From contig CAJNDT010003824.1 of assembly GCA_905221615.1 (NCBI GenBank), positions 616,882-680,881 on the forward strand: DNA of 64,000 nucleotides, read 5' to 3'. The position numbers and the translations under genes are program-made. Position 1 is the first letter of the stretch; each line of letters starts with the position of its first letter. Origin of the DNA: Symbiodinium sp. CCMP2592 (Eukaryota > Sar > Dinophyceae > Suessiales > Symbiodiniaceae). The notes beneath the pieces are model-generated. The model made no database searches and was not told the origin of the DNA. It worked only from the letters and a program-made list of their open reading frames with translations. Below, piece by piece: positions 10,128 through 20,305 of this stretch.

Positions 10128-12995
10128 GTGCGTAGGTTGGTGACAGCACCTATGCCAGTGATTAAAGAGATCCTTGAAGAGGATGAACAGGATGAAGACT
10201 ACATAGATCTTGTAGGAATGTCTGAAGAAATGGTGATGGATTACGCTGCACGTACAGTAAGAGTCCACACAATGGTGAGATGGTCGAGTATGGCTGACGA
10301 AAATGATGAAGAGGATTATGAAAGAGATGAACTACACAAGTGGTATGAAGATCTGCATGTAGACAAGGAGAATGCCAGGCATGCAAGAGAAAGAGAAAGA
10401 ATCTTTGGAAGTGGTGAAGAGTCAGAGACAGAAGTTCTGTTAGACCAAGAACTAGTGGAAAGATCAAGCCAAGGACATCAAGTGAGAGCCGTTAACTCAA
10501 GGTACTCAAAACTTGTTGAAGTCGTTCTTGATAGTGGTGCGGATTGCCATGTGCTTCCGTTAAGCTATTACAGTGAAGACTTAGGAACAGTTGAGTTCCC
10601 AGCGCTGAGAATGGTCATCCAAGATGCCCAAGGCAACAAAATAAGAACAACAGAAACACGAGCAAACATCACATTTGAGTTCCAAAGGACAGATGGAAAA
10701 GTGATAAAGGTACGAGATTCAGCAGTATTCGGAGACGTGACACAACCACTATTTGCAGTAGGCAAGTTGTGGAAAGTCGGATGGGGACTTGATCCTCTAG
10801 ACCAGTTCAATGCGTTTCTGAAGAAAGGATCTGCAAAGGCACCAGTGAGGTTTGCAAGAAACTCAACAGTGACAGACCTCAAGATTTATAGAGCTCAAGT
10901 GAAGGTTGAAAAGGATGAACCACAAGTGAGAAAGCTTACGCTGATCAAACAGATGGAAGAAGACTTTGAGAAGATGAAGTATCATGAAGGATGGTTTTTC
11001 ATGTCAGATGGGAAGCCAGCAAGGATTGATTGGGACAAGTACACAACTTACGGTCCCACGAATGATGACGTGACGACATTCAAGTACAGAACTACTTTGG
11101 TATCGAGATACGATGGTGAAGACATCGTATGGAGCGAACTGGAGTTCGTGGAGTGTGCTGAAGAGTGGAAAGGCAGTGAAGAGATTGTGATTGATTCGGT
11201 TGAAGAGAATTCGGTGGTTATCACGATCTTGGAAAGGAAGCCTTTAGGACTTGAAGAATATGGTGAATATGAAAGAACAACCACGAAGAAGAAAAAGAAG
11301 GAAGAAGAAAAGAAAGTGCAAGCAGCAGACGTGGAAATGGAGAAAGTAGAAGGAAAAAGCAGTACAAAGAAAACTGCCGAACAAGTCGAAGAAGAAAGCA
11401 GAGAGGCCATGGAGAATTTATTTCCTAGTGAGCCTCCAGTAGAAGAGGAAATGAAAGAGTGGAAGAAAATTGAAGAGCAACTACCAAGTTTGGGAGAGAA
11501 GATGGAAGAAGCAATGGTAGTAGCAGGAATTGAGCTCACACCTGAAAGTACACTCAAGAAGCTTAGGACAGCGTGTGAATTCCTGAAGATAGGAAAGACT
11601 GGTAGTAAGGCCCAAGTATGGCAACGGTTGAAGCAAGCCGTATCAGCGAACAAGATGAAAGAGTTGGTTGAAATCTCCAAAGGATTAGAACTGGAGTTTA
11701 CGAGAGAACCAAAAGGAGAAGAGAGACCGCAAGAACCAACAGAAGAAGAGAGAAAGAAGCATGAACTGACACACTTACCAAAAGCTGATTGGTGTGAAAG
11801 TTGTCAAGCAACAAGGTCAAGAGAAGATAACTTCGATGTGTCAGAGAAAAGAAATGAAGCATCGTTGGTTTCAATGGATTTCAAGTTCACTGGAACGCGA
11901 GACGAAGAGAATACAAAGGACAACAAGGATGCGTTGACAATCGGACTTGTTATGGTTGATGAAGCAACAAAGTTCGTTCATGTGACTCCAGTAGCGACAA
12001 AAGAAGCAACGGCATATGTTGTCGAAGAAGTTTGCAGAGTGCTTATGCTGTTGAACTCGAAGGTCATTTTGAGGACCGACACAGAGCCAGCAATGGTGTC
12101 GTTGAGAAAGAAGGTGCAAGGAATAAGGAAGATGAAGAATCTCGACACGGAGATACAAGATGTAGCACCGGACGAACACCAAGGATTGCAAGTTGAAAGA
12201 TGGGTTCAGACAGTTCGGAACCTGTCCAAGACAGTAGTGTATGGCGTTGAATCTCAAGCAAAGGTGAAGATCACGTCGGAAAGTACACTATATCCATGGG
12301 CAGCAAGGCACGCAGCATTCTTGCTGAACAGGTTTGTTGTAAGAAAAGGATCAACACCTTTTGAAGTGCTGTTCGACAGAGAATCTACAGGAACATTAGC
12401 GCCATGGGGAAGTGTCGTTTTGGCAAAGCCAGTACCAAAGTTCAAAGAGAAAGGTGAAGCATGGAGAAAAGGAATCTTCGTTGGAAAGGACTCAGTGAGC
12501 AACCTGAATCTGGTTAGCACAAGACAAGGAATTATCAAGTGCAGAACGATGAGACAGTGTACACCGCTGTACGACGTTGAAGTGTTAGCAGAAGCTACAG
12601 GAACACCGTGGAACTACGTACAAGATACGTTGGTAGGAAGGAAATCCACGAAGAGATTGCCGCCGCACAGCGGAATTGAAATGGCGATTGGTGACAAGTC
12701 AGAACTTGTTCCAAGGAAAGAGAGAAGCCAAGAACAAGAAGATGAGCTGAAAGATTATAGTCCAAGTCAAGAAGCGGCATCAGATCCGCCAAGCGACGAT
12801 GATGAACAAGACAAAGACGAAGATCCAGGTGAAGGACATGTTGGATCATCAAGCAGTAGCACAAGCAGTCGAGGAAAAGGAGTCACAAGAAGAAGGAGCG
12901 AGAGAAGTGATGAATCTGAAGAGATGGTACCAGGAGATAAACCTCCGCCAGCATCGCCCAAGAGGAAACTTGAAACAGGCGAGGCAGAGAATTGA
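10128..12995 (+). CDS. pol: Pol polyprotein of element B, protease and integrase part
   Basis: The frame is 955 codons with no interruption. Domains in order: acidic N-terminus; aspartic protease with VVLDSGADCHVLP (Asp near residue 135); Lys/Glu-rich linker (about 385-430); a SAP-like helix-turn-helix (about 470-505, STLKKLRTACEFLKIGKTGS); integrase zinc motif HLPKADWCESC (about 548-559); and integrase core with Asp in SMDFKFTG (about 584), Asp in LRTDTEPA (about 651) and Glu in LQVERWVQTV (about 690). All three catalytic acids are present, unlike element A. The C-terminal part has GIFVGKDS, the usual Copia post-core segment. It ends at a TGA, and Pol continues in other frames downstream. 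Confidence 0.9.
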   Translation: MRRLVTAPMPVIKEILEEDEQDEDYIDLVGMSEEMVMDYAARTVRVHTMVRWSSMADENDEEDYERDELHKWYEDLHVDKENARHARERERIFGSGEESETEVLLDQELVERSSQGHQVRAVNSRYSKLVEVVLDSGADCHVLPLSYYSEDLGTVEFPALRMVIQDAQGNKIRTTETRANITFEFQRTDGKVIKVRDSAVFGDVTQPLFAVGKLWKVGWGLDPLDQFNAFLKKGSAKAPVRFARNSTVTDLKIYRAQVKVEKDEPQVRKLTLIKQMEEDFEKMKYHEGWFFMSDGKPARIDWDKYTTYGPTNDDVTTFKYRTTLVSRYDGEDIVWSELEFVECAEEWKGSEEIVIDSVEENSVVITILERKPLGLEEYGEYERTTTKKKKKEEEKKVQAADVEMEKVEGKSSTKKTAEQVEEESREAMENLFPSEPPVEEEMKEWKKIEEQLPSLGEKMEEAMVVAGIELTPESTLKKLRTACEFLKIGKTGSKAQVWQRLKQAVSANKMKELVEISKGLELEFTREPKGEERPQEPTEEERKKHELTHLPKADWCESCQATRSREDNFDVSEKRNEASLVSMDFKFTGTRDEENTKDNKDALTIGLVMVDEATKFVHVTPVATKEATAYVVEEVCRVLMLLNSKVILRTDTEPAMVSLRKKVQGIRKMKNLDTEIQDVAPDEHQGLQVERWVQTVRNLSKTVVYGVESQAKVKITSESTLYPWAARHAAFLLNRFVVRKGSTPFEVLFDRESTGTLAPWGSVVLAKPVPKFKEKGEAWRKGIFVGKDSVSNLNLVSTRQGIIKCRTMRQCTPLYDVEVLAEATGTPWNYVQDTLVGRKSTKRLPPHSGIEMAIGDKSELVPRKERSQEQEDELKDYSPSQEAASDPPSDDDEQDKDEDPGEGHVGSSSSSTSSRGKGVTRRRSERSDESEEMVPGDKPPPASPKRKLETGEAEN

Positions 12996-13262
12996 TGAGG
13001 GAACGACGGAAACTGAAGAGAAACCAGAAAAGTTTGTTGCCGTCGATGAACCATCAAACACAGTGAGAAGAGTGGTTGAAGCAAGAAGTGTGAAGAAGAT
13101 AGAACCATTCTTGAGGAAGGAACTTCCACAGTATCATGATGATGAAGAAGTTGAATTGGAAGAGTTTGAAGAAGTGGAAGCTGAGTTCGATGAAGAAGAA
13201 GAATGGCAAGAAACTGATGGAGAAGAAGAAATACCAGAAGGAAGACATGCCAACATGGTCAA
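12960..13262 (+). pseudogene. Acidic linker of element B Pol, shifted frame
   Basis: After the end of the 955-codon frame, coding similarity moves to a second frame. That frame has FVAVDEPSNTVRRVVEARSV and a Glu/Asp-rich stretch ending at a stop near 13266. A second shift near 13240-13260 leads into the RT frame. The acidic linker between integrase and RT is common in these elements. Confidence 0.65.
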
Positions 13263-15091
13263 ATGACTTTGAAAGCGGACCACCAAAGTTATCTGATGAA
13301 GAAATGGAAAAGGTTGAAGGTGTATCCAAGAAGCATGGGTTAGAAAGGCTGGAAAAGATGACAGTGCTGAACAAGTTGCCAAAGGGAGCAGACATCTCAA
13401 AGTACAAGTTCTTATCGACGAAGATAGTGTATGACTGGAGACACAGAGAAAAGGAGTGGAGAAGAAGAGGACGACTGGTAGCACGAGAGTTCAAATGGTT
13501 AGGTGATACTGACATTGCAAGTTTGTTTTCGCCAACTGGTGTAGCAAGCACGGTGAAGCTACTGTCAGCCCTATTTGCGTCTTCGGAAGGATATACACTC
13601 GGAAGTATCGATGTTGGAGATGCTTATTTGATGGTGGAACAGGAAGAACCAACAGTGGTTGAAGTCGATGGAGAATATTACGAACTGGGATATACACTAC
13701 CCGGTCAGCGAATCGGGAGTGCAGCTTGGTTTAACAAGTTGAAAGGTTACCTGGAAGAGTACGGGTTAACAAGTGACAGAGGACTCCCGGCACTATTCTC
13801 AAGGATGCCAGATGAACGATTACTCCAAGGAATCATCGTTTTGAGTCATGTAGATGACATGGAACTGTATGCATCAAGAGAAGAGTTCAAGAAGCTGGTT
13901 GAATTCCTGAGAAGCAAAGGATTGAAGATCAAAGTTGAAGGACCACTGGATGAAAAGGAAGGATCGATGAGTTTCCTGAAGAGAAGTTTCAAGTCGATGA
14001 ACAATGGAAACGTGGAGATCACGATGAACTCAAAGTATGTTGAAGGACTGGTAGAAGTGTTGAAACTTGAAGGAGCATATCCGAAGAAACTACCGTGTCC
14101 AGCAGACAATGGAAGAGCATTTCAAGCAAAGAAAGGTGGAATGGAACCGCTAAGCGCGGAAGATCACCACACGTACAGGAAAGGAGTAGGGATATGACTG
14201 TATCTAGCACCCGAGAGGCCAGATATCATGTATGTCCTGAAAAAGCTGTCAACAAAGCTAGCATCACCCGTTGAAGCAGATATGGAACTGCTAAGGTACG
14301 TTGGAAAGTATCTGAAAGGAACACCTGAACTTACGTTGGTACATCAGGGAAGCTATCCTGGAAAGAGTTTCCTGGAAGTGAAAAACAGAAGAAGCGAAGT
14401 CGGAAAGATTGAAAGAGACAACTACAAAGTGCCAGCATTGATAGAGGTGATAAGCGACAGTGACTGGACAGCTGATCGAGAGTCAAGACAAAGCGTATCG
14501 TGTGGAGTGATAATGGTCAGTGGAAATCTGGTGCATTTCCAAAGCAAGAGACAAAAGAGCGTAGCACTAAGTTCCTGCGAAGCCGAGACAATCGCAGCAA
14601 CGCCAATATTGTCTGAAGGTGTATTCCTGAAAGGGCTACTGACAAGAATCCTAGGAGTGGAACCAAGACTGATGTTATATAGTGATTCGTCAAGCTCACG
14701 GCAGTTAATCGCCAAAAAAGGTTTAGGCAAGGCACGTCATTTAGACGTGGACCTGCTATGGATCCAAAGAATTCCGAAGCTGATTATAAAGGCGATAGCA
14801 GGAAAGGATAATCCGTCAGACCTAGGCACAAAATCGTTGACACGAGAGAAGATAAGGAAATACATGCTAAGCCTAGGATACACAGGTGAATATTTGACAC
14901 AAGATGTGCAAGAAGTCCAAGAAGAAGTTGAAGTGCGAAGATCAAGAAGTGTCACAAGACTCGATGAAAAGGTGATTACAAGAAATATCCAGACGGTCAC
15001 GACCGCTGTGTTGTTATCGTTGGCTGAACCAAGAAAAGTCGGTGAAGGAGAAGATGGACAAGGACTGGGAAGAGCAAGCGCAGTGATGTGA
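13240..15091 (+). pseudogene. Reverse transcriptase and RNase H of element B (in-frame TGA)
   Basis: RT motifs are LVAREFKW, GSIDVGDAYLMV (first catalytic Asp) and LSHVDDMELY at about 13841-13870. The polymerase box is HVDD (13847-13858) where most Copia elements have YVDD. A TGA at 14195-14197 interrupts the frame, and the same frame resumes with LYLAPERPDIMYVLKKL. RNase H follows with SDSDWTADRESRQSVSCG, ALSSCEAET, SDSSSSRQL and a C-terminal DNPSDLGTKSL. The enzyme would copy element RNA into cDNA. The TGA could be a nonsense mutation of a CGA codon. The frame ends at 15089-15091, overlapping the next ATG by one base. Confidence 0.85.
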
Positions 15092-16824
15092 TGATTGCAG
15101 CATGGTTGTACATATGTATTACCTATGCCGTTTTGCTCAAGAGTCAGAGGTTCTGCTTGACAGCCGCTAACCTCTTTGGAAGAGGTAGGAAAAAGAGAAA
15201 AGGATTGAAAGAGGAGAAAGCTGGAGAAATGGCTGATGATGAAGCTCTGAAGGTCGTTATCGATGAAAAGTGCAAGAGCATCGAAGCGGTAACATATGTG
15301 GAACGTCTTTTGAAGCAAGAGCGAAGGGAAAGGCCCTCAGTGGAAGAAGTTTGGAAGCTTGTGGAAAAGTTGAACGAGAAGAGAGAAGATAAAGCCACAA
15401 GTGAAGACCCAGACAAAGAAGAGAAGAACCCAAAGAAGAAAGAAGAAAGTGAAGCCACGTCCGATCCAGAATCTGACGAAGAGGAAGGAGAAAGTGAATC
15501 AGAAGAAGATGATGAAAATGAAAAGGCGAAGAAGGACAAGGAAAGAAAAAGGGACGAAGTCGTGGAGAGTTTCAAGAAGACAGCCGAAGAGCTGATGAGA
15601 GAGAAAGATGAGCTCGAGAGTAAGAGGAAGGAAAAAGTTGAAGCCCTAGCGTCAGGGAAGATCGTCTTATCGGAAGAGAGCAGGGCAGAAATCCTCGCTC
15701 AAGGCAAAGTTATGGACCAGCGTTTGGAAGAGCTTAAGAAGATAGGAGAAGAAGCTACGGAAAGGAGACGAAGCATGGTGTCAGCGGCGAACCAAGTCGC
15801 AAGTGAAGCAGAAGTGGAGGAGGAAGAGAAGAAAGACGAAAAGGAAGAGATCAAGGAGGACAAGCCAGACCCAGAAAAGGAAGTGGTTGAGTCCTCAGGT
15901 GAAGAGGATAAGCGAGAAGAAAGAGCAAGGAAGGCTTTGAAGGCCGAGTTCAATGTGGATGAAATGGGAATTTGGCAGACTCTATCAGAGAATGTCAATC
16001 TGCGAAGCATCCAAAAGAACCTGCCAAGTGAAGACCTCGAACGCGAATTCGTCAAGTGGTCTGAGATTCTCCGCAAGCCAGTCGGAAAATTACCGAGGGG
16101 CTTTGGAATCAAGACAAGCGATTTGCTTTCCAAGCTCGATGGAGAAGTTGGTGAGTTTAGTGGAAGCATATCGGTCTTGATGGAAGATGAAGCAAATGCA
16201 GACAAGGAGTTCAAGAAAGCTCAAAAGGATCTGGACAAGTTTGCCAAGGAGTTGAAGAAAGAGATGGAAGACCGATTGGAAGAAAAGGCAAAAGTTGTCA
16301 GAGAAAAGGAAGAAGATGTTGCTAGTGCACGTGCTGAAGTTGAAAGAGCATCAATTGCAAGAGAGGCACTGCAAGCATTTGGTGAAATGGTTCAAACAGC
16401 TGAAAAGTTGCTGAAGACTGTGAGTGAAGAATTCGATTTGGACCTATACAAGCAGCCGGAAGACCAGCAAACGAAAGAAAGGGCAGCATTGGCCCAACTG
16501 ATGGCGAACCTTAAGCGGAAGAGAGAAGGAAGTCAGAGTTCAAACCCCGCGACGCCGTCGGTACCTTCGGTCCAAGGAACACCGATGAAACCTCGACCGA
16601 AGAAGTTGCCTGATCAGTTCAAGAAGAGCAGCAGAGAAGATGAAGAGCTCAAAGCTGCAGACACACTGCAAAAGCAGTTAGCGTTGAAGGAGAGGTTGAA
16701 GGAGAAGCTGAAGGATACTCCCTTGGAGGAGATAGAGAAGGAAAAGAAGGTGGATATCGGGCAGATGAAGCCGAATGAACCTGAAGGAGAGCCGCCAGCT
16801 GAAAAGCTGAAGAGTGTGAATTAA
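15091..16824 (+). CDS. Extra ORF 3' of RNase H in element B: hydrophobic start plus long coiled coil
   Basis: The ATG lies in a TGATG overlap with the RNase H stop, an arrangement compatible with termination-reinitiation. The product is about 577 residues. Residues 1-30 are hydrophobic (MIAAWLYICITYAVLLKS), like a signal or membrane segment. The rest is extremely Lys/Glu-rich with heptad-like helices up to about residue 480, then a Pro/Ser-rich tail. No catalytic motif is recognised. By position and shape it recalls the coiled-coil env-like ORF reported for Sirevirus-type Copia elements, but sequence homology is not shown. It is the second-longest intact frame in B, which suggests that it is or was under selection. 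Confidence 0.75.
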   Translation: MIAAWLYICITYAVLLKSQRFCLTAANLFGRGRKKRKGLKEEKAGEMADDEALKVVIDEKCKSIEAVTYVERLLKQERRERPSVEEVWKLVEKLNEKREDKATSEDPDKEEKNPKKKEESEATSDPESDEEEGESESEEDDENEKAKKDKERKRDEVVESFKKTAEELMREKDELESKRKEKVEALASGKIVLSEESRAEILAQGKVMDQRLEELKKIGEEATERRRSMVSAANQVASEAEVEEEEKKDEKEEIKEDKPDPEKEVVESSGEEDKREERARKALKAEFNVDEMGIWQTLSENVNLRSIQKNLPSEDLEREFVKWSEILRKPVGKLPRGFGIKTSDLLSKLDGEVGEFSGSISVLMEDEANADKEFKKAQKDLDKFAKELKKEMEDRLEEKAKVVREKEEDVASARAEVERASIAREALQAFGEMVQTAEKLLKTVSEEFDLDLYKQPEDQQTKERAALAQLMANLKRKREGSQSSNPATPSVPSVQGTPMKPRPKKLPDQFKKSSREDEELKAADTLQKQLALKERLKEKLKDTPLEEIEKEKKVDIGQMKPNEPEGEPPAEKLKSVN

Positions 16825-16826
16825 AA

Positions 16827-17397
16827 GTGGCTCAAGTATGGAGGAAGACAGCTTACATGTTTTACTGTAAGCGGAATGATGGTCACAAAGCACCAGAGTG
16901 TCCGGAGATGTTCAAGGCCATCGACCGATATTGCCCGGATGCGCCGAAGCCAAGGAAAGATGACGAAGGAAGAAAGATCTTCTGCAAGTATTGTTGGATC
17001 GTTAATACCTATTGCAGAAACAAAGAATACCCATTCAAAGGTTGGGGAAAGCACAGTCCAGACATTTGCTTTTTCCGAAAGGAAGCTGAAGCTTACATCC
17101 GAAGTGCCCAACAAATTTGCTGATGAACTCAAAGAGATGAAGGAAGCTGAAAAGGCAAGTGGTTACCCGCCACAGGACAGTTGGGGAGAAGAAAAGATGA
17201 AGCCGAGAAAGGCAACAGCTGAAAAGAAAAAGGATGAAGAGAAGGATGAAAAGAAGAAGAAGAAGGCTGATAAGGCCAAAGACAGCAAGGACAAAGACAT
17301 CAAGAAGAAGAGGAAGCGTGATTCCAGCTTCGATCAAGAGGAAGCTGTGAGGAAGAGGATTTACTCTAGACATCCTCGGTTTAAAGGACCAAGTTAA
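16827..17397 (+). pseudogene. Cys-rich ORF of element B followed by Lys-rich tail (frameshifted)
   Basis: The first part (16827 to about 17090) reads FYCKRNDGHKAPECPEMF and IFCKYCWIVNTYCRNKEYP, with regularly spaced Cys and His that could bind zinc. Near 17090 the coherent reading changes frame to PNKFADELKEMKEAEKASG and a Lys-rich nuclear-localisation-like tail ending at 17397. It starts 2 nt after the stop of the preceding ORF, in another frame, so it may be a decayed C-terminus of that protein. Function is unknown. Confidence 0.6.
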
Positions 17398-18024
17398 GTG
17401 AGGGCGGAAAGCCGCCCAGGGCAAGCGAAGACACCGTAAAGGCAGGTGTATAAACAACGCCGATGCATGTTTCACAATCCATGCAAGAAGGGGCAGTAAG
17501 CCTATCCTTGTATGTGAAAAAGGGGAAGCTATGCTGTAAGTGGATTCCAAGAAAAGAGCGGAATTTCACGAAAAGGCGTCCAACGCCATCGACAGCAAAA
17601 AGCTAAAGTCCCACGACAAAGCACAACGATCGTGTTTAAAGAAAAGGCTGAAAGAGCCAGTGAGGCTTACAAAGCCAAAGTCCTTTGGCAAAGACTCTGA
17701 AAAGAGCTATGCCGAACAAACTACCTCGTGTACCGCGGGATGGAAAAGAGTGAGAGCGCCTGAGTTTGTAGTTGGCAAGTGCGACTGTTGTAAAACAATG
17801 GTCAGTTTAACAGTTTTCCGTTTACAGGACTAGAAGCCAACGACATCCACAACAAGCACCCAAGGGAGAAGAAGGAAGAAGTCAAAGACGGTTAAAATTG
17901 CTCAAAAGATGAAGCGTGCGAGAAGTGAAGACAGCTCACAGGAGCGTGCGAAAGCCGTGGTGGATGTAGGAAAAGTTTCACAATGATCGCATTACGCGAC
18001 AAAGCTGTGTATGCGATGAGGGCG
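17398..18024 (+). other. 3' untranslated part of element B
   Basis: No domain is recognisable. A short frame at 17540-17833 (Lys-rich, ending with a CDCCKT motif) may be a relic. A perfect 6-bp stem, GGGCGG...CCGCCC, lies at 17402-17417. A weak purine run GATGAGGG just before the right LTR could be the polypurine tract. Confidence 0.45.
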
Positions 18025-18197
18025 TAACAGATAGTTCAATTTTCCCCTATGTACAGAAACATACAGGATTCCAGTGTTTCACCGCAGGTCAAACCAAGGC
18101 TCAAGCACGGACCAACAGTGGAGCTTAGACTGGAAAAGAATCTGAAGCTCGTGCCGTGATTATAAGAAGTATACTGGTATAAGGGTTTAAACTTTCA
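18025..18197 (+). repeat. 3' LTR of element B
   Basis: The repeat is 173 bp, matches 8292-8464 at 170 positions, and is followed by the right GAATG target duplication at 18198-18202. Confidence 0.95.
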
Positions 18198-19687
18198 GAA
18201 TGCCAATGGTGTCTTCAAGGTTAGGACTGTGAAGAGAAGATCTCCTTCTCGCCAATGGAATGCATCGTATGTCATGAAAATGACTTCAACTCCGGGTCAA
18301 CCTCGAGGAGATGGAGTGGAGTCGACTGCGTTGTAATGCCACCTGATCTTGGAGTGAAAGGCCGAGTGAGGCCTCCTCCTGGACTGGAGCGTGTTGAGGA
18401 AGAAGTTGAAGGGAATGGTGATCTTGAAGACATGGTGCCTGCACAGAGTGAAAGTGTCACAGAGCAGGATCTGTTGCTTCAAGATGGCACTGATAGATCT
18501 CCGGCTGAAACGGATCATGAAGCACCTGAGGCGACTGGAGAATCGCTCAGGAAGAGTGCAAGGATTGATCCAGACCTACCGGTGACTCAGCCTTCGACGA
18601 TGCAAATGAGAATCTCTGCCGTGCATCACATGATTGCTGGAGTGATCCCTGCTTGCCAATGGCTTGCGTCGATTGTCGGAGTGGATGAAGTTGTTGGAAA
18701 GGATGGAACAAAGGTTGATGTTGAAGTGAATGCCGAAGAAGGTGAACTCGACCAAGAAATGCGACTCTCCGAACCGCTGACGTGGGAGAGTGAGTTTCCG
18801 CCTGATGCAGAAAAGAAAGGAATGGTGAAAGAGATGGATTCCATGAAGAAGTTTGAAGTGTACGATGAAGAGAAGGTTGATGACTGCACCCAGGAGCAGA
18901 TTGATGCTGCTCTTGACTGTCGTTGGGTCAAGGTCTGGAAGAGTGAAGATGATTTGAGGTGTCGAGTGGTTGTAAGTGGTTGTTTCCAGAATGTTGAGAA
19001 AAGTGAAGAAGACAACCTGTTTGCATCCACACCTTCACTGGTCACAATTCGATTGCTTCTCTGCATCGCAACGGCAAGAAACTGGGGCATCACACTGGGT
19101 GATGTGAGCACTGCTTTCTTGCATGCTTTGATGAATCAGGAAGTGTTCATCTGGCCACCGAAGGAATTCTATCCCAATGGGAATTGCCTTTGGCGATTGA
19201 AGAAGGCAATGTATGGATTGCGACAAGCGCTGAATTGTGGCAGGAACACTTCGCTGAAGTAATGACGACCCGATTGGGATTCCGGAGATGCAAGAGTGAT
19301 CCCAATCTCTACTGTCATGAATCGGGCCGATTGTATGTGCTTGCATATGTCGATGATCTGTTGGTTGTAGGGACTGACGAAATGATGAAATCGTTCATGT
19401 CTCAATTGTCTGAGGAAGTGTTACTGAAGGAGGCTGGCCAACTGGTGCCAGGAAGTGAGCACACTTTCCTAGGACGACGACTGCGACACAGCGGTGACTC
19501 GATTGATGTGTGCATGTCACAGAAGTACATCGATGCGGCTCTCGATCTGTATGGAATGCAGAATGCCAAACCTGTGGCAACGACTGGAACGGTGACCATC
19601 AACAAGACTGTTCCAGATACACCACTGAGTCCTGAAGAGCACAAATCAAAGTGTATAGGACCGCCGTTGGCAAACTGTCGTGGCTAG
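18198..19687 (+). pseudogene. Integrase end and reverse transcriptase of element A (frameshifted)
   Basis: The integrase C-terminus continues from 8287 for about 45 codons and stops near 18335. A shift leads into the frame that holds RT: KEMDSMKKFEVYDEEKVDD, LDCRWVKVWK and ITLGDVSTAFLHAL with the first catalytic Asp. Near 19240 the frame changes again, and YVLAYVDDLLVVGTDE carries the YVDD box at about 19345-19356. The next change is near 19650. The order and motifs are those of Copia RT. With at least three breaks, no enzyme can be made. Confidence 0.85.
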
Positions 19688-20305
19688 CACAGGTTCGAGG
19701 TGATATTGCTTACGCGACGAAAGAGCTGAGTCGGGATGTGACTGCACCGACAATGCAAAGTGTCGCGAAATGCAAACACCTGTTGCGATATTTGGTTGGA
19801 ACGAAAATGTGTGTGCTGCGACTGAGACCGTCGTATCAACTGGCGGATGGCAATTGCGCTGTGGACATCAACGTCTATGTGGACTCTGACTGGGCTGGAT
19901 GCTCTAAGACTCGAAAGAGCACTATAGCGGTTCCACTTTGAATGTCCTTGGTTGCAATGTTGTGAGCACTGCCAGAACGCAAGGAACACTGGCACTGTCA
20001 TCTGGTGAAGCTGAGTTGTGTGCGACTGGTCAAGGAGTGTCTGAAGCACCGTTTGTCGAATCAAAGTTAGTGAAGAAGGTGAATGTGATTGCGCATACCG
20101 ACAGCGCTGCGGGTAAATCAATGGCGACCCGCTTTGGCACTGGAAAGAAAACAAAACATGTGGAACTGCGGTTCCTATGGCGCAAATGGGACTGTCGAGG
20201 ATGGCTAAGATTGAGGGCACGCGGAATCCCGTGGATCTAATGACCAAGTATGTTGCGACTGATGTGTTGCAGCGACTGAAGGCACATATTGGTGTTGTGT
20301 CGTTC
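19651..20305 (+). pseudogene. RNase H of element A (frameshifted)
   Basis: The first piece has AVGKLSWLAQVRGDIAYAT and NVYVDSDWAGCSKTRKST. After a shift near 19930 come TLALSSGEAELCATGQG and AHTDSAAGKSMATRFG. A further shift near 20190 gives KIEGTRNPVDLMTKYVA, the usual end of Copia Pol. Catalytic acids can be seen but lie in three frames. Confidence 0.82.

Larger units (their letters stand above)
8292..18197 (+). mobile_element. LTR retrotransposon B (Copia type), young, nested in A
   Basis: The element is 9,906 bp. Its two 173-bp LTRs (8292-8464 and 18025-18197) differ at three positions, about 98.3% identical. Flanking GAATG duplications are perfect. The LTRs begin TAACAGAT and end TTTCA rather than strict TG...CA. 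Internal order is primer-binding site, Gag with zinc knuckle, protease, SAP-like segment, integrase, RT, RNase H, then an extra ORF and a Cys-rich ORF before the right LTR. It lies in the same orientation as A. Despite young LTRs, at least three frameshifts and one in-frame TGA interrupt the coding part. Confidence 0.96.

Noticed and set aside
9687..10268. Long Ser/Phe-rich frame on the minus strand
   Set aside because: It is the antisense of the Lys-Gly tract and acidic start of element B coding sequence; AAG/GAA-rich DNA gives open frames on the other strand.
15144..16214. Ser-rich minus-strand frames opposite the coiled-coil ORF
   Set aside because: They are the shadow of GAA/AAG-rich coding DNA; no motif and no start context.
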